A program made the position numbers and the translations under genes. From DASZBX01 sp035943635 (lineage in GTDB: Bacteria; Actinomycetota; Actinomycetes; Streptomycetales; Catenulisporaceae), in assembly GCA_035943635.1 (NCBI GenBank), contig DASZBX010000117.1:1-64000 (forward strand): a DNA stretch of 64,000 nucleotides, read 5' to 3'. Shown in pieces: positions 1-8,194 of the stretch. How positions within the stretch are numbered: the first letter of the stretch is position 1; every line of letters begins with the position of its first letter. A model generated the notes under the pieces. That model saw only the letters and a list, made by a program, of their open reading frames with translations. It was not told the DNA's origin and made no database searches.

Positions 1-82
1 AGGAGGCTGCTGAAGATCTTGGAACGGCCTGGGCGGCCGGATCCGGCCGCCCAGGCCGTTCCAAGATCTTCAGCAGCCTCCT
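1..82. repeat. Perfect 82-bp palindrome (hairpin element, copy 1)
   Basis: The first 82 bases equal their own reverse complement: two 41-base arms meet at a central GGATCC with no loop. Each arm contains AGATCTT and a GCCTGGGCGGCC tract. A longer relative lies at 37986-38165 with the same arm core and an extra interior of about 80 bases. Both copies are followed on the right by CCT(G/A)GGCGAG, so the shared element extends slightly past the palindrome. The left edge cannot be defined because the window starts here. No transposase is nearby. It could be a non-autonomous mobile hairpin, a cruciform-forming site or a strong bidirectional terminator. Confidence 0.9.
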
Positions 83-87
83 GGGCG

Positions 88-135
88 AGAAAAATTCTGT
101 TCACTTATATGCAACACATTCACCATATGTTAGAG
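88..135 (+). promoter_or_regulatory. AT-rich promoter-like island upstream of the aromatic operon
   Basis: This short stretch is strikingly AT-rich for the window (GAGAAAAATTCTG, TTCACTTATATG, CATATG). It is the only candidate promoter region between the palindrome and the first gene at 318. TATATG and TATGTT resemble -10 elements, but no convincing -35 box could be fixed. The remaining 180 bases up to the start codon hold no gene that I can support. Confidence 0.3.
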
Positions 136-317
136 TCGACGCCACAGCCCTGCCCTGGAAGCTGCGCCCGGCAGGTAGCCACGCAGCCGTTCCGGAGCAC
201 CGGGCGGCGGGCCGCTCAAGGGCCGCCCGGCAAAGCGGTCTGCACCGGCAGACATCAGCCACACACGTCACACGTGCCGGCCCCGATCGGCCGACCCCTC
301 ACCCTTTTGGAGCAGAC

Positions 318-1214
318 ATGGCTGTCCACCGCGTGATCAGCCTCGTGCGGGAAGTACCGGATCTGCCGCTGACGCGGGCCTTCTACACCGAGTTCGGGCT
401 GCGCGAGACGTCCCCCGGCCGGTTCGCCAGCGCCGTGGGCGGCGAGCAGCTCATCCTGCGGGCGGGCGACGCGCCCCGGGTCCTGGAACTGAACCTCGGC
501 GCCGACGGCGACTCCGACCTGGACGCGATCGCGCGGCGGTTCACCGATCTGGGCGTCGACGCGACCCGCACCGACGCCGGGTTGGAGGCCGTCGAACCGG
601 TCAGCGGCGTGCTGGTCCGGGTCACCCCGGTGACCCGGCTGCCCAAGGACCCGCCGGTGGTGCCGCGCACCTCGATCGAGCGGGACGACCTCGTCCAGCG
701 CGACCCGATCCGGCCGCTGCGCCTGGGCCACGTGGCGATCGGCTGCACCGACGTGGAGCAGGCCAAACGCTTCTTCATCGACGGGATCGGGATGCGGCTG
801 AGCGACTACGTCATCGGCGGCCCGTTCATGCGGTTCGAGACCGACCACCACAACGTCGTGCTGCTGCCCGCGCCGATGACGCTGCTGCACCACACCGCTT
901 GGCGGGTGAACAACGTCGACGAGATCGGCAACGGCGGCACGCGGATGATCGAGAACCACCCCGAGCGGCACGCCTGGGGCCTGGGCCGGCACGCGGCGTC
1001 GGCGAACTACTTCTGGTATCTGAAGGACCCCGCGGGGGCCTTCAGCGAGTACTACTACTCGGAGATGGACGACCTGGCCGACTCGCCGTACTTCTGGGAC
1101 CCGGTCCCCGGCGCCGAGGAACTGCCGGTCGCGGCCTGGGCGTCCCCGGCGCTCGAGGACCGGCCGCTGGTGCCCGAGGCCATGCGCGCGCCGATCCTGA
1201 ACGCGGGCGGGTGA
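318..1214 (+). CDS. Extradiol ring-cleavage dioxygenase (VOC superfamily)
   Basis: This 298-residue protein has the two-domain vicinal-oxygen-chelate layout of type I extradiol dioxygenases such as 2,3-dihydroxybiphenyl or catechol 2,3-dioxygenases. These cleave a catechol ring next to the hydroxyls using non-heme Fe(II). The C-terminal domain shows the expected metal ligands: His138 in LGHVAI, a His at 191/192 in LHHTAW, and Glu244 in FSEYYY. The N-terminal domain (about 5-120) is the degenerate repeat. The gene starts the operon. Its stop overlaps a possible GTG start of the FAD hydroxylase, and an FAH-family hydrolase follows, giving hydroxylation, ring cleavage and hydrolysis in one unit. 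The true substrate is not visible; an arylpropionate-type or a polyketide-derived aromatic are both possible. Confidence 0.85.
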   Translation: MAVHRVISLVREVPDLPLTRAFYTEFGLRETSPGRFASAVGGEQLILRAGDAPRVLELNLGADGDSDLDAIARRFTDLGVDATRTDAGLEAVEPVSGVLVRVTPVTRLPKDPPVVPRTSIERDDLVQRDPIRPLRLGHVAIGCTDVEQAKRFFIDGIGMRLSDYVIGGPFMRFETDHHNVVLLPAPMTLLHHTAWRVNNVDEIGNGGTRMIENHPERHAWGLGRHAASANYFWYLKDPAGAFSEYYYSEMDDLADSPYFWDPVPGAEELPVAAWASPALEDRPLVPEAMRAPILNAGG

Positions 1215-1219
1215 CCGGA

Positions 1220-2833
1220 ATGGATTATGACGCCCTGATCGTCGGCTACGGTCCGGCCGGCATGACGCTCGCCGCGCTGCTCGGCCGGCTCGGCCACCGG
1301 GTCGCCGTGATCGAGCGGTACGCGGGCCTGTACAACCTGCCGCGGGCGGCGACGTTCGACGACGACGCGATGCGGCTGCTGCAACGGCTCGGGATCGCCG
1401 AATCGGTCGCCGCCGGCACGCGGGTGCAGCGGACCTACGAGTGGTGCAACGCCGCGGGCGAGGTGCTGATCGGCAACGAGTTCTCCGACGCCGGCCGGTC
1501 CGGCTGGCCGGAGTTCAACATGATGTTCCAGCCCGCGCTGGAGCAGGAGCTCGACGCCCTGTGCCGGCGCACCCCCGGGGTGGAGATCGTCCGGGGCCAC
1601 GCGGCGGCCGAGTTCCGGCAGACCGCCGACGGCGTGCAGATCCTCGCGTATCCGACCGACGAGCTGGGCCGGGTCCGCAACGCGCCGGGCGACCGGGCGC
1701 GCGCGTTCACCGCCCGGTTCGCGGTCGGCTGCGACGGCGGGAACAGCCCGACCCGGGCGAGCCTGGGCATCGAGATGGACGACTACGGGTTCCAGGAGCC
1801 GTGGCTGGTGTGCGACTTCCGGCTGCTGCGCGAGGATCTGGACCTGCCGATGGCGCTGCAGTTCGGCGATCCGGACCAGCCGACCTCCGTCATCTCGATC
1901 GGGCTGCACCACCACCGGTTCTCGTTCATGCTCGACGAGGCGGTCACGTCGGCGGAGGCGGTGGATCCCGAGGACGTGTGGCGCCGGGTCTCCCGGTGGA
2001 TCACGCGCGAGGACGCCGAGCTGATCCGGGTCGCGCCGTACACGTTCCGCTCGACGGTGGCGCGCGAGTGGCGCCGGGGCCGGATCCTGCTGGCCGGCGA
2101 CGCGGCCCATCAGATGCCGCCGTTCCTGGGGCAGGGCATGTGCTCGGGCTTCCGGGACTCGCACAATCTGGCCTGGAAACTCGACCTGGTTCTGCGCGGA
2201 GCGGCCGAGGAGCTGCTCGACACGTACGCCGCCGAGCGGTCGCCGCATGTGCGGGCGATCACCGAGAAGGCGGTCGAGCTCGGCCGGGTCCAGACCATCC
2301 GGGACCGGGAGAAGGCCAGGCTGCGGGACGAGGAGCTGCTGCGTCGCAAGAACAGCGGCCAGCGGCCCGACGGCTTCCGGTTCCCCGGGTACCACGTCGG
2401 GCTGCTCGCGCCCGCGTCGCCGGACGACGCTGCCCGGGGGCAGTTGTTCCCTCAGTCCTGGGTCGCCCGAGGTTCGGGCGACGCGCAACGGTTCGACGAG
2501 GTGGCCGGGGACGGGTGGGTTCTCGTCACACGCGATCCGGGCGCTCTGGCCGGTTGCGCCGAGGATGTCGCCGCTTGGCGCGCAGCGGGCGGAACGGTCG
2601 TCGTGATCGCCACCGGCGGTGATGCTGCTTCCGACAGGTCAGAGGCTTGGATCGCGGTCGACGACGTCAAGGGCGACTACACCCGCTGGTTCGACGACCA
2701 GAACTGCACGTCGGTTCTGGTCCGGCCGGACTGGTACGTCTACGGATCCGCCCGTTCCGCCGCCGCGCTCCGGGCCCTGCTGGGCTCCCACCGCGCCGAC
2801 CTGCCGCCCCGGCCGCAGCCGATCGCGGCGTGA
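1220..2833 (+). CDS. FAD-dependent aromatic hydroxylase (MhpA-like)
   Basis: This 537-residue class A flavin monooxygenase carries the N-terminal dinucleotide motif (VGYGPAG, near residue 10), a DG motif in GCDGGNS, and the GD motif in LLAGDAAHQMPPFLGQGM. This layout fits the MhpA / 3-(3-hydroxyphenyl)propionate hydroxylase group of the PheA/UbiH family, which inserts one oxygen ortho to a phenol using NAD(P)H. The C-terminal 120 residues form the thioredoxin-like tail typical of the group. ATG at 1220 is the chosen start; GTG at 1211, overlapping the dioxygenase stop, is also in frame. Tight coupling to a ring-cleaving dioxygenase supports its making the catechol substrate. Exact substrate unknown. 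Confidence 0.85.
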   Translation: MDYDALIVGYGPAGMTLAALLGRLGHRVAVIERYAGLYNLPRAATFDDDAMRLLQRLGIAESVAAGTRVQRTYEWCNAAGEVLIGNEFSDAGRSGWPEFNMMFQPALEQELDALCRRTPGVEIVRGHAAAEFRQTADGVQILAYPTDELGRVRNAPGDRARAFTARFAVGCDGGNSPTRASLGIEMDDYGFQEPWLVCDFRLLREDLDLPMALQFGDPDQPTSVISIGLHHHRFSFMLDEAVTSAEAVDPEDVWRRVSRWITREDAELIRVAPYTFRSTVAREWRRGRILLAGDAAHQMPPFLGQGMCSGFRDSHNLAWKLDLVLRGAAEELLDTYAAERSPHVRAITEKAVELGRVQTIRDREKARLRDEELLRRKNSGQRPDGFRFPGYHVGLLAPASPDDAARGQLFPQSWVARGSGDAQRFDEVAGDGWVLVTRDPGALAGCAEDVAAWRAAGGTVVVIATGGDAASDRSEAWIAVDDVKGDYTRWFDDQNCTSVLVRPDWYVYGSARSAAALRALLGSHRADLPPRPQPIAA

Positions 2834-2884
2834 CCGTCCGCACCGCGCCATCCCCCATCTCTCAGCACCTCACCGGAGTGAACC

Positions 2885-3787
2885 ATGCGCATAGCAAACC
2901 TCGCCGGACGCGCCGTTCTGGCGCACGGCCCGGAACCGATCGACATCTTCGAGGCCAGCGGCCGCTTCGGCCCCAGCCCGGCGGCGGTCTTCGACCAGTG
3001 GGAGCAGTTCCGGGCCTGGGCGCAGGCCGAGTACCCGTCCGCGCCGCTCGGCCAGAACCCTGCCTGGCTGTCCGGCCAGAACGTCGGCGCCCCGAGCCCG
3101 CAGCCCCGGCAGGTGTTCGCCGTGGGCCTGAACTACGCCGAGCACGCCCGCGAATCAGGCTACGAGCTCCCCACGACGCCGGTGGTCTTCACCAAGTTCC
3201 CCTCCTGCATCGTGGGCCCGGAGTACGAGCTGTCGCTGCCGCAGGGGAACGTCGACTGGGAGGTCGAACTGGTCGTCGTGATCGGCGCCCACGCCCACCG
3301 GCTGCGCGAAGACGAAGCCTGGGCCGCGGTGGCCGGCCTGACGGTCGGCCAGGACCTGTCCGAGCGCCTCTTGCAGCGGTCCGGCCCGGCTCCCCAGTTC
3401 GGCCTGGCCAAGTCCTACCCCGGTTTCGGCCCGACCGGCCCGGTCCTGGTCACCCCGGACGAGTTCGCCGACCCGGACGACCTGGAGATCGGCTGCCGCC
3501 TGGGCGAGCAGGTCATGCAGAAGAACCGCACGTCCGGCATGGTGTTCGCCATCCCGGCGCTGCTCGAGTGGATCACCCACATCACCCCGCTCTTCCCCGG
3601 CGACCTGATCTTCACCGGCACCCCGTCCGGCATCGGGATGAGCCGCACCCCGCCGCGTTTCCTCCAGGTCGGCGAGGAACTGGTCAGCCATGTCGAAGGG
3701 ATCGGGCAGATCCGGCAGAAGGTCGTCGGCACCTACCCCGCTCAGAACCCGCCCCGCAAGACCGCCGCCGCGCTGGCCGGGGAGTGA
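2885..3787 (+). CDS. Fumarylacetoacetate hydrolase family protein
   Basis: This 300-residue protein ends in a canonical FAH fold: FAVGLNYAEHA, then the acidic metal-binding stretch DWEVELVVVIG, GQDLSER, and the terminal FTGTPSGIGM signature. The family includes fumarylpyruvate and acylpyruvate hydrolases, C-C bond hydrolases and 2-oxo-enoate hydratases or decarboxylases acting after ring cleavage. Its place after a hydroxylase and an extradiol dioxygenase fits hydrolysis or hydration of the ring-cleavage product. A GGAG ribosome site lies about 8 bases before the ATG, and the gap from the hydroxylase is only 51 bases. The residues seen do not tell which of the family reactions it performs. 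Confidence 0.85.
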   Translation: MRIANLAGRAVLAHGPEPIDIFEASGRFGPSPAAVFDQWEQFRAWAQAEYPSAPLGQNPAWLSGQNVGAPSPQPRQVFAVGLNYAEHARESGYELPTTPVVFTKFPSCIVGPEYELSLPQGNVDWEVELVVVIGAHAHRLREDEAWAAVAGLTVGQDLSERLLQRSGPAPQFGLAKSYPGFGPTGPVLVTPDEFADPDDLEIGCRLGEQVMQKNRTSGMVFAIPALLEWITHITPLFPGDLIFTGTPSGIGMSRTPPRFLQVGEELVSHVEGIGQIRQKVVGTYPAQNPPRKTAAALAGE

Positions 3788-3880
3788 CGGCGGCGTAGCC
3801 CCGAGAACGAGCCCATGGCCGCGATCTCTCTGCACCGTTGAGGAGCAGCCACGCGACCGAGTGGCTCGGCGTCTCGCTGG

Positions 3881-3914
3881 GGTGGGGTGCCCGCGAGGTC
3901 GCGGGCACCCCACC
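3881..3914. terminator. 14-bp stem hairpin between converging genes
   Basis: Perfect inverted repeat: arms 3881-3894 and 3901-3914 around a 6-base loop, very GC-rich, with no T-tract. It lies between the end of the FAH-family gene on the plus strand and the end of the decayed gene on the minus strand, so it probably stops transcription from both sides. Confidence 0.75.
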
Positions 3915-3919
3915 ACTGC

Positions 3920-4735
3920 TCACCGGACCGGTACCGCGACCGCCGGGCTGGTTCCCGCGGCGATGGAGTTCGCGCCGGTACTCAGCACGTCTCCGGTCAT
4001 CGCCACGGTCTCCAGGTTGTTCGACGGCCCGTGCATCGCGACCTCCCAGTCGCCGATCACGTCCGCGCCGATCGCCGGGCTGGTCGGTGGCGACCGTCGG
4101 GCTGGAGCCGGCCGCCATCGGCGCGCCACTGTCCTGGATCTTGCCGTCCTGGCTGGTCAGCGTCGCGAACGTCTTCGATCCGCTCTGCTAGACCACCTGT
4201 GGCGCCGCGTTCGGGTTGCAGGTGCGGGCCGCGTCCAGGGTGCAGTACCGGCTGTCCCAGCTGTCAGGCCGTACTCGTCGAGCACGTGCCGGTCGGTGTT
4301 CGCGGTCGCCTGGGTGATCAGCCGCGCGGCGGTCGAGACGCAGGTGTTGGCGTCCGTGACGTACTGCGGCACCTGGGCCGCGTTCCCGGGCTTGGTCAGG
4401 TTCTGGAAGTCCTGCGACGACGCGTCGCAGCCGCCCTCCAGATCAGTGGCCTGAGTCGCGTCGATCTCCTGCGTGATCGCCTGCTGCGACTGTAGTATCA
4501 GGGCCTGGATCTGCTGGACCTCGGTCAGCGGCGGCGGCACGGCCCCGGTGAACTGCGCGAAGTCCTGGATGGCGGTCTTGATGAACCCGGCCACCTGCGC
4601 GACCTGGCCGAGATTTCCCCACAGGCCGCCGCTCGCGGCCTGCGCCGGCGACACCGCGGTCGCCGACACCCCGAACCCCATGGCCGGCGCCAGCGCGGCG
4701 CTGCCGAGGGTTCTTCCTGCTCTGCTTCTCCCCAT
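3920..4735 (-). pseudogene. Decayed gene for a secreted protein of unknown function
   Basis: Reading from ATG at 4735, the first part has an apparent signal peptide (basic start, AALAPAMGFGVSATA, AQA cleavage site) followed by an Ala/Gln-rich mature region with paired cysteines. Continuity of the protein then needs three repairs: a one-base frame change near 4270 (after HVLDEYG, continuing PDSWDSRYCTLDAAR), an in-frame TAG at 4188-4190 (between APQVV and QSGSKTF), and another frame change near 4085 (from VATDQP into IGADVIGDWEVAMHG), ending at 3920. Three independent lesions in about 800 bases argue for a pseudogene rather than a single base-calling error. The family was not recognised. The start has an AAGAG-like ribosome site. 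Confidence 0.75.
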
Positions 4736-5223
4736 GGCTCCATCTCTTCCCTGCGGACCGGATCGGTTCCGGGACGAGGATACGAGCGGGGTTACGGGGA
4801 ACCGGGTCGCGCTTGCCGGTTGTCCCGGCTGGGAGTTGCCGGTTCAGGCCGGGCGCGGCCACCGCCTTGGCCACCGATCCGACGCCGAAAACCGATTGCC
4901 GGGCCGGTTGCCGGGCCGGCCGCAGTTCCATCCGTTCCATCGAGCCCGGGCCCGCGGAACTCCCGGCACCCGGGTGCCCGGGCCGAAGATTCGGTGCTGG
5001 CACGGTATCGCGGCGAAGAGCCAGGACCGGATACTCGAGGTGACCGGAGCCCTGGCCGGCCTGCTGTCGGCGAAGGTCGGGGCTGTCTCAGCCATCGCAA
5101 ATACCCGCCCTGCGCCTGCGGCGACAACCGCCGTGCGGTGATCGGTCGCGCCCGCGTTCACGCGGCGACGACCTCGCCGAGCCAAAACAGTGCACGAAGA
5201 CTCGATCATCGGAGGGGATACAC
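4736..5223. other. Intergenic region without a supportable gene
   Basis: 488 bases between divergent genes. Open frames here have the composition of chance GC-rich frames and no recognisable protein. It contains short GCCGGGCCGG direct repeats near 4898-4922 and ends with a good ribosome site (GGAGGGG) for the GTPase-like gene at 5224. Promoters for both flanking genes should lie here but could not be pinned down. Confidence 0.5.
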
Positions 5224-6546
5224 ATGGGAGGACTGCTCGCCTTGCCAGTGCTCGGTTTCATCGTCTGGGTCATCCAGTGGGCCAGCAGAAAGGTCGCCCG
5301 CACCTGGCGCCAGCAGCCCTCCGGCCCGGCCATCGCACCGGTGTCGCCGTTCCCGCGGCGCGAACTCGCCCAGTCCAAGCCGGGACAACCACCGCCCCGG
5401 CCGCGCGAGGTCAATGTCCTGATGCTCGGCTTCTCCTCCTCCGGCAAGACGCTCATGCTGGCCGGGATGTTCGACCGGTTCCGGTTCGGCGGCTCCGGCA
5501 TCACCCTGCACACCGACGACGACCGCGAGCAGGCGCTCGAAAGCCTGTTGTCGAAGGTGAAGGCGGACGATGACCCGTACCTGCCGGAGGCCACCTCCAG
5601 CGCCGACACCAAGCGGTGGTCGTTCCGGGTCCGGGTCGACTGGGGCCACCACAAGGCGGCCGACGCGTTCACCCTGAACTACCTGGACTATGCGGGCGAG
5701 TTCGCCGAGGCCCGGGCCGGCCGGGGCAAGGACGTCGAAGGCCAGGAGGCCTTCCTCGACGAGCTCAAGCGCACCGACGTCCTGATGGGCGTCCTGGACG
5801 GCGACGACGTGCGCAAGGCGCTGGTACACGGCAGCCGCAAGTCGGTGGACCGGATCGAGGGCCTGCTGCGGCTGCTCGTGCGCGCCGACCAGCGGTGCGT
5901 GCACCTGGTGATCTCCAAGTGGGACGTGGTGGTCGACCACGACCGCCGGGTGCTGGGGCTGGTGGAGGTGGTCGAACGGCTGCGGGCCTCCTCCGAGGGT
6001 TTCCGGGACTTCCTGGTCAACCCGCGGTTCAGCGCCGCCCTGCGGATCATCCCGGTCTCCTCGTTCGGCACGGGGTTCGCGGCCTGGGACGCGGAGAGCA
6101 GCCAGATGGTCAAGCAGCCCGGCGGCAGTTGGCGGCCGCTGAACGTCGACCTGCCGTTCTACTGCGCGATTCCCGACATCCTGAGCGGCGACGTGGCCCT
6201 GATGGCCGCGCACGGCGGCGGCGCGGGCAAGGCGACCGCGGTCACCGTCGACCGCCTCGCGCACATGACGGTGGCCGTGTTGGCCCTGGCGGGCATCGCC
6301 TGGAGCGTCACCGCCTACGGGATGACGCTGGCGGTGCCGATCCCGGCGCTCCTGGACAAGATCCGCAAAACCGTGGCCCAGCGGACCAGGCAGGGCAAGA
6401 GCCCGGGGTCGGACCAGGACGTGGCGCTGGCCAAGGTCCTGGAGCGGTGTTACGCCAAGACCGAGGAGTTCGACGCCGTGTTCCAGCCCGTGGGTGCCTT
6501 CGCCCGGCATCCGGTCGCGCGCGACCAGGACAAGGAGGGCTTCTGA
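5224..6546 (+). CDS. Membrane-anchored GTPase-like protein
   Basis: This 440-residue protein begins with a hydrophobic segment (about 4-20), then a P-loop GTPase-like core: G1 GFSSSGKT at 69-76, a G3-like LDYAGE at 155-160, a G4-like SKWD at 231-234 and a G5-like PVSS near 280. A second hydrophobic segment lies near 347-372, followed by a basic tail. SKWD in place of (N/T)KxD and DYAGE in place of DxxG resemble the divergent bacterial GTPases described in conflict-type gene sets (for example the double-GTPase families). That family assignment is an inference. The stop overlaps the next start (TGATG), so the two proteins are probably made together at the membrane. A strong GGAGGGG ribosome site supports the start. 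Confidence 0.7.
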   Translation: MGGLLALPVLGFIVWVIQWASRKVARTWRQQPSGPAIAPVSPFPRRELAQSKPGQPPPRPREVNVLMLGFSSSGKTLMLAGMFDRFRFGGSGITLHTDDDREQALESLLSKVKADDDPYLPEATSSADTKRWSFRVRVDWGHHKAADAFTLNYLDYAGEFAEARAGRGKDVEGQEAFLDELKRTDVLMGVLDGDDVRKALVHGSRKSVDRIEGLLRLLVRADQRCVHLVISKWDVVVDHDRRVLGLVEVVERLRASSEGFRDFLVNPRFSAALRIIPVSSFGTGFAAWDAESSQMVKQPGGSWRPLNVDLPFYCAIPDILSGDVALMAAHGGGAGKATAVTVDRLAHMTVAVLALAGIAWSVTAYGMTLAVPIPALLDKIRKTVAQRTRQGKSPGSDQDVALAKVLERCYAKTEEFDAVFQPVGAFARHPVARDQDKEGF

Positions 6547-7631
6547 TGCCGGGCGACGCCTGGCCGTTCCTGATCGGCCGCGCCGAACACGCCGGGTACC
6601 GCACCGTGGCCGCGCCCGATTTCCTGACCGGCGCCCGGGAACTGGGCGCGCTGACCCGCGCGAGCGCGACCGTGGACCTCCCGGAGGGCGCCGCCAGTGC
6701 GCGGGAGCTGCGCGGGCTCGCCGGCGGGCCGCTCACGATCGTGTACCGGTCGTTCCATCCGCGCGGGAGCGATTTCGCCATCCCGGGCCAGGAGATGCTG
6801 ACCGACCGGGTCGGCCGGCCGATCAGGATCACCGAGGGGCTGGTGCTGCGGCACTCGCTCGGGGAGGACGGGCTGCCGAAGGTCACTTGGGCTGATCTGG
6901 ACCGGGCCCATGCGCGGGTGGCCGACGCCTACCGGGATTTCTGGCAGCAGGGCGACGCCTACCAACGCCGGGCCGTCGGCGCCCAACGGCTCGGCGAGGA
7001 CCCGTCGGACGGGAGTCCGCTGCACCTGGTCGCCGCAGCACCCTGGGACGTTGATCCTTCGAGCACTGCGACGCCTCGTGAGCACGCGGCCGCTCGGGGA
7101 GCCACCACAACGGATATCGGCACTCCGTTGTCCTCGCAGGCGCCGCTGTCGTCGCAGCCATCTGCATCGGGCGCCAGACTCGTCAAGACTGCGGCGGCGG
7201 CGGTCGGCGCCGGCATCGTGATCATCCTGGCGATCTCGGTGCTCGGCCACAAGAACGGCGGCAAGTCCCCGCCGCCGGCCGCGACAGCCGCCGCGACACA
7301 GGCCAGCACCACGCAGTCTGCGCCCGCCGCCATGTTGGCGAAGTTCTGCAGCGCCCTGACAGGCGGGCAAACGGCTACCGCGGCCGGCTTCACCTCGGCA
7401 CAACTCCACGAGGTCCGCGCGCTCGACCCGAAGCCGACGACCTGCGCGCCCACGATCAGTTCGACGACGCCGACCTCCGCTCTCGGGATCCTCGCCGTCG
7501 GTCCCAATCCGCCGGTGACCTGGAATGTCACCCTCGCCACCGACAAGCACGGCACCTGGACCATCACGGAACTGACACAGTCTTCGGCCTCGGCCGGAAC
7601 CACCCCGCCGAGCAGATCGCCGTCGAGATAG
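6546..7631 (+). CDS. Single-pass membrane partner of the GTPase-like protein
   Basis: 361 residues with no family I can name. A folded-looking N-terminal domain (1 to about 165) is followed by a Ser/Thr/Ala-rich linker, one transmembrane helix at about 216-235 (VGAGIVIILAISVLG), a second low-complexity linker and a C-terminal domain with two cysteines (FCSAL and TTCAP), which may form a disulfide outside the cell. The ATG overlaps the stop of the GTPase-like gene, so translation is coupled. The N-terminal domain may bind or regulate the GTPase, with the C-terminal domain sensing an external signal; this is inference from order and topology only. Confidence 0.6.
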   Translation: MPGDAWPFLIGRAEHAGYRTVAAPDFLTGARELGALTRASATVDLPEGAASARELRGLAGGPLTIVYRSFHPRGSDFAIPGQEMLTDRVGRPIRITEGLVLRHSLGEDGLPKVTWADLDRAHARVADAYRDFWQQGDAYQRRAVGAQRLGEDPSDGSPLHLVAAAPWDVDPSSTATPREHAAARGATTTDIGTPLSSQAPLSSQPSASGARLVKTAAAAVGAGIVIILAISVLGHKNGGKSPPPAATAAATQASTTQSAPAAMLAKFCSALTGGQTATAAGFTSAQLHEVRALDPKPTTCAPTISSTTPTSALGILAVGPNPPVTWNVTLATDKHGTWTITELTQSSASAGTTPPSRSPSR

Positions 7632-7693
7632 GCGTCGGCCCCCGGGATGTCGAGGTGACCGGCACCGATGCACTCGCAGCCGAGGATGCCAGA

Positions 7694-8143
7694 ATGGTCA
7701 CCATGCCGAATCGAGCGCCGCGCGCGAGGATCGCGCGCGACCCCGACCGCGCCCCCGCTCCGGACGGCTCGGCCGGGGACGGACGGCGCAGGCTGCTGAT
7801 CGTCGACGACGACCCGGGTTTCCGCGCGGCCGCCCGGGAACTGCTGGACGGCCCGGCCTTCCTGACCGTGGGCGAGGCGGAGACCGGCTCGGCCTGCCTG
7901 GACCAGCTCGCCCGGGTCCACCCGGACGTGGTCCTGCTGGACGTTCAGCTCCCTGATCTCAGCGGCTTCCAGGTGTGCCGGGCCATCGCCGGAGCCGCCG
8001 ACGGCGGCCATATCAGCGTCGTGCTGTGCTCGGTGCGCGACGCCGCCGACTACGGCCCCGCGGTCGACCGCTGCGGCGCCCGCGGGTTCGTGGCCAAGGA
8101 CTGCCTGTCGGCCGAGGAACTCGTGCGCTTACTCGAAGGCTGA
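7694..8143 (+). CDS. Stand-alone response-regulator receiver (REC) protein
   Basis: 149 residues consisting of an N-terminal basic/Pro-rich extension and one CheY-like domain: acidic pocket in IVDDDPG, phospho-acceptor Asp83 in LLDVQLP, a Ser switch residue in LCSVRD, and the conserved Lys in FVAKDC. There is no output domain, so it probably acts by phosphotransfer or protein contact. It sits just before a histidine kinase and a second, DNA-binding regulator. The leucine codon at 8129-8131 is TTA, very rare here, so translation may depend on the bldA tRNA if the host is Streptomyces-like. The start is uncertain: ATG at 7694 was chosen, with GTG at 7655 and ATG at 7703 also in frame. Confidence 0.8.
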   Translation: MVTMPNRAPRARIARDPDRAPAPDGSAGDGRRRLLIVDDDPGFRAAARELLDGPAFLTVGEAETGSACLDQLARVHPDVVLLDVQLPDLSGFQVCRAIAGAADGGHISVVLCSVRDAADYGPAVDRCGARGFVAKDCLSAEELVRLLEG

Positions 8144-8194
8144 TGGGTCTGTCCCGGCGTTGACCGCCGCACGGCGGTCTGTGAGAATGAGCCC

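Noticed and set aside
19..336. Short plus-strand frame starting in the left palindrome
   Set aside because: Its first part is the palindrome read as protein, and a similar peptide appears at copy 2 for the same reason; no ribosome site.
7694..8143. Treating the REC protein as a full response regulator broken by mutation
   Set aside because: The frame ends cleanly right after the REC fold and no DNA-binding remnant follows in any frame before the kinase gene.
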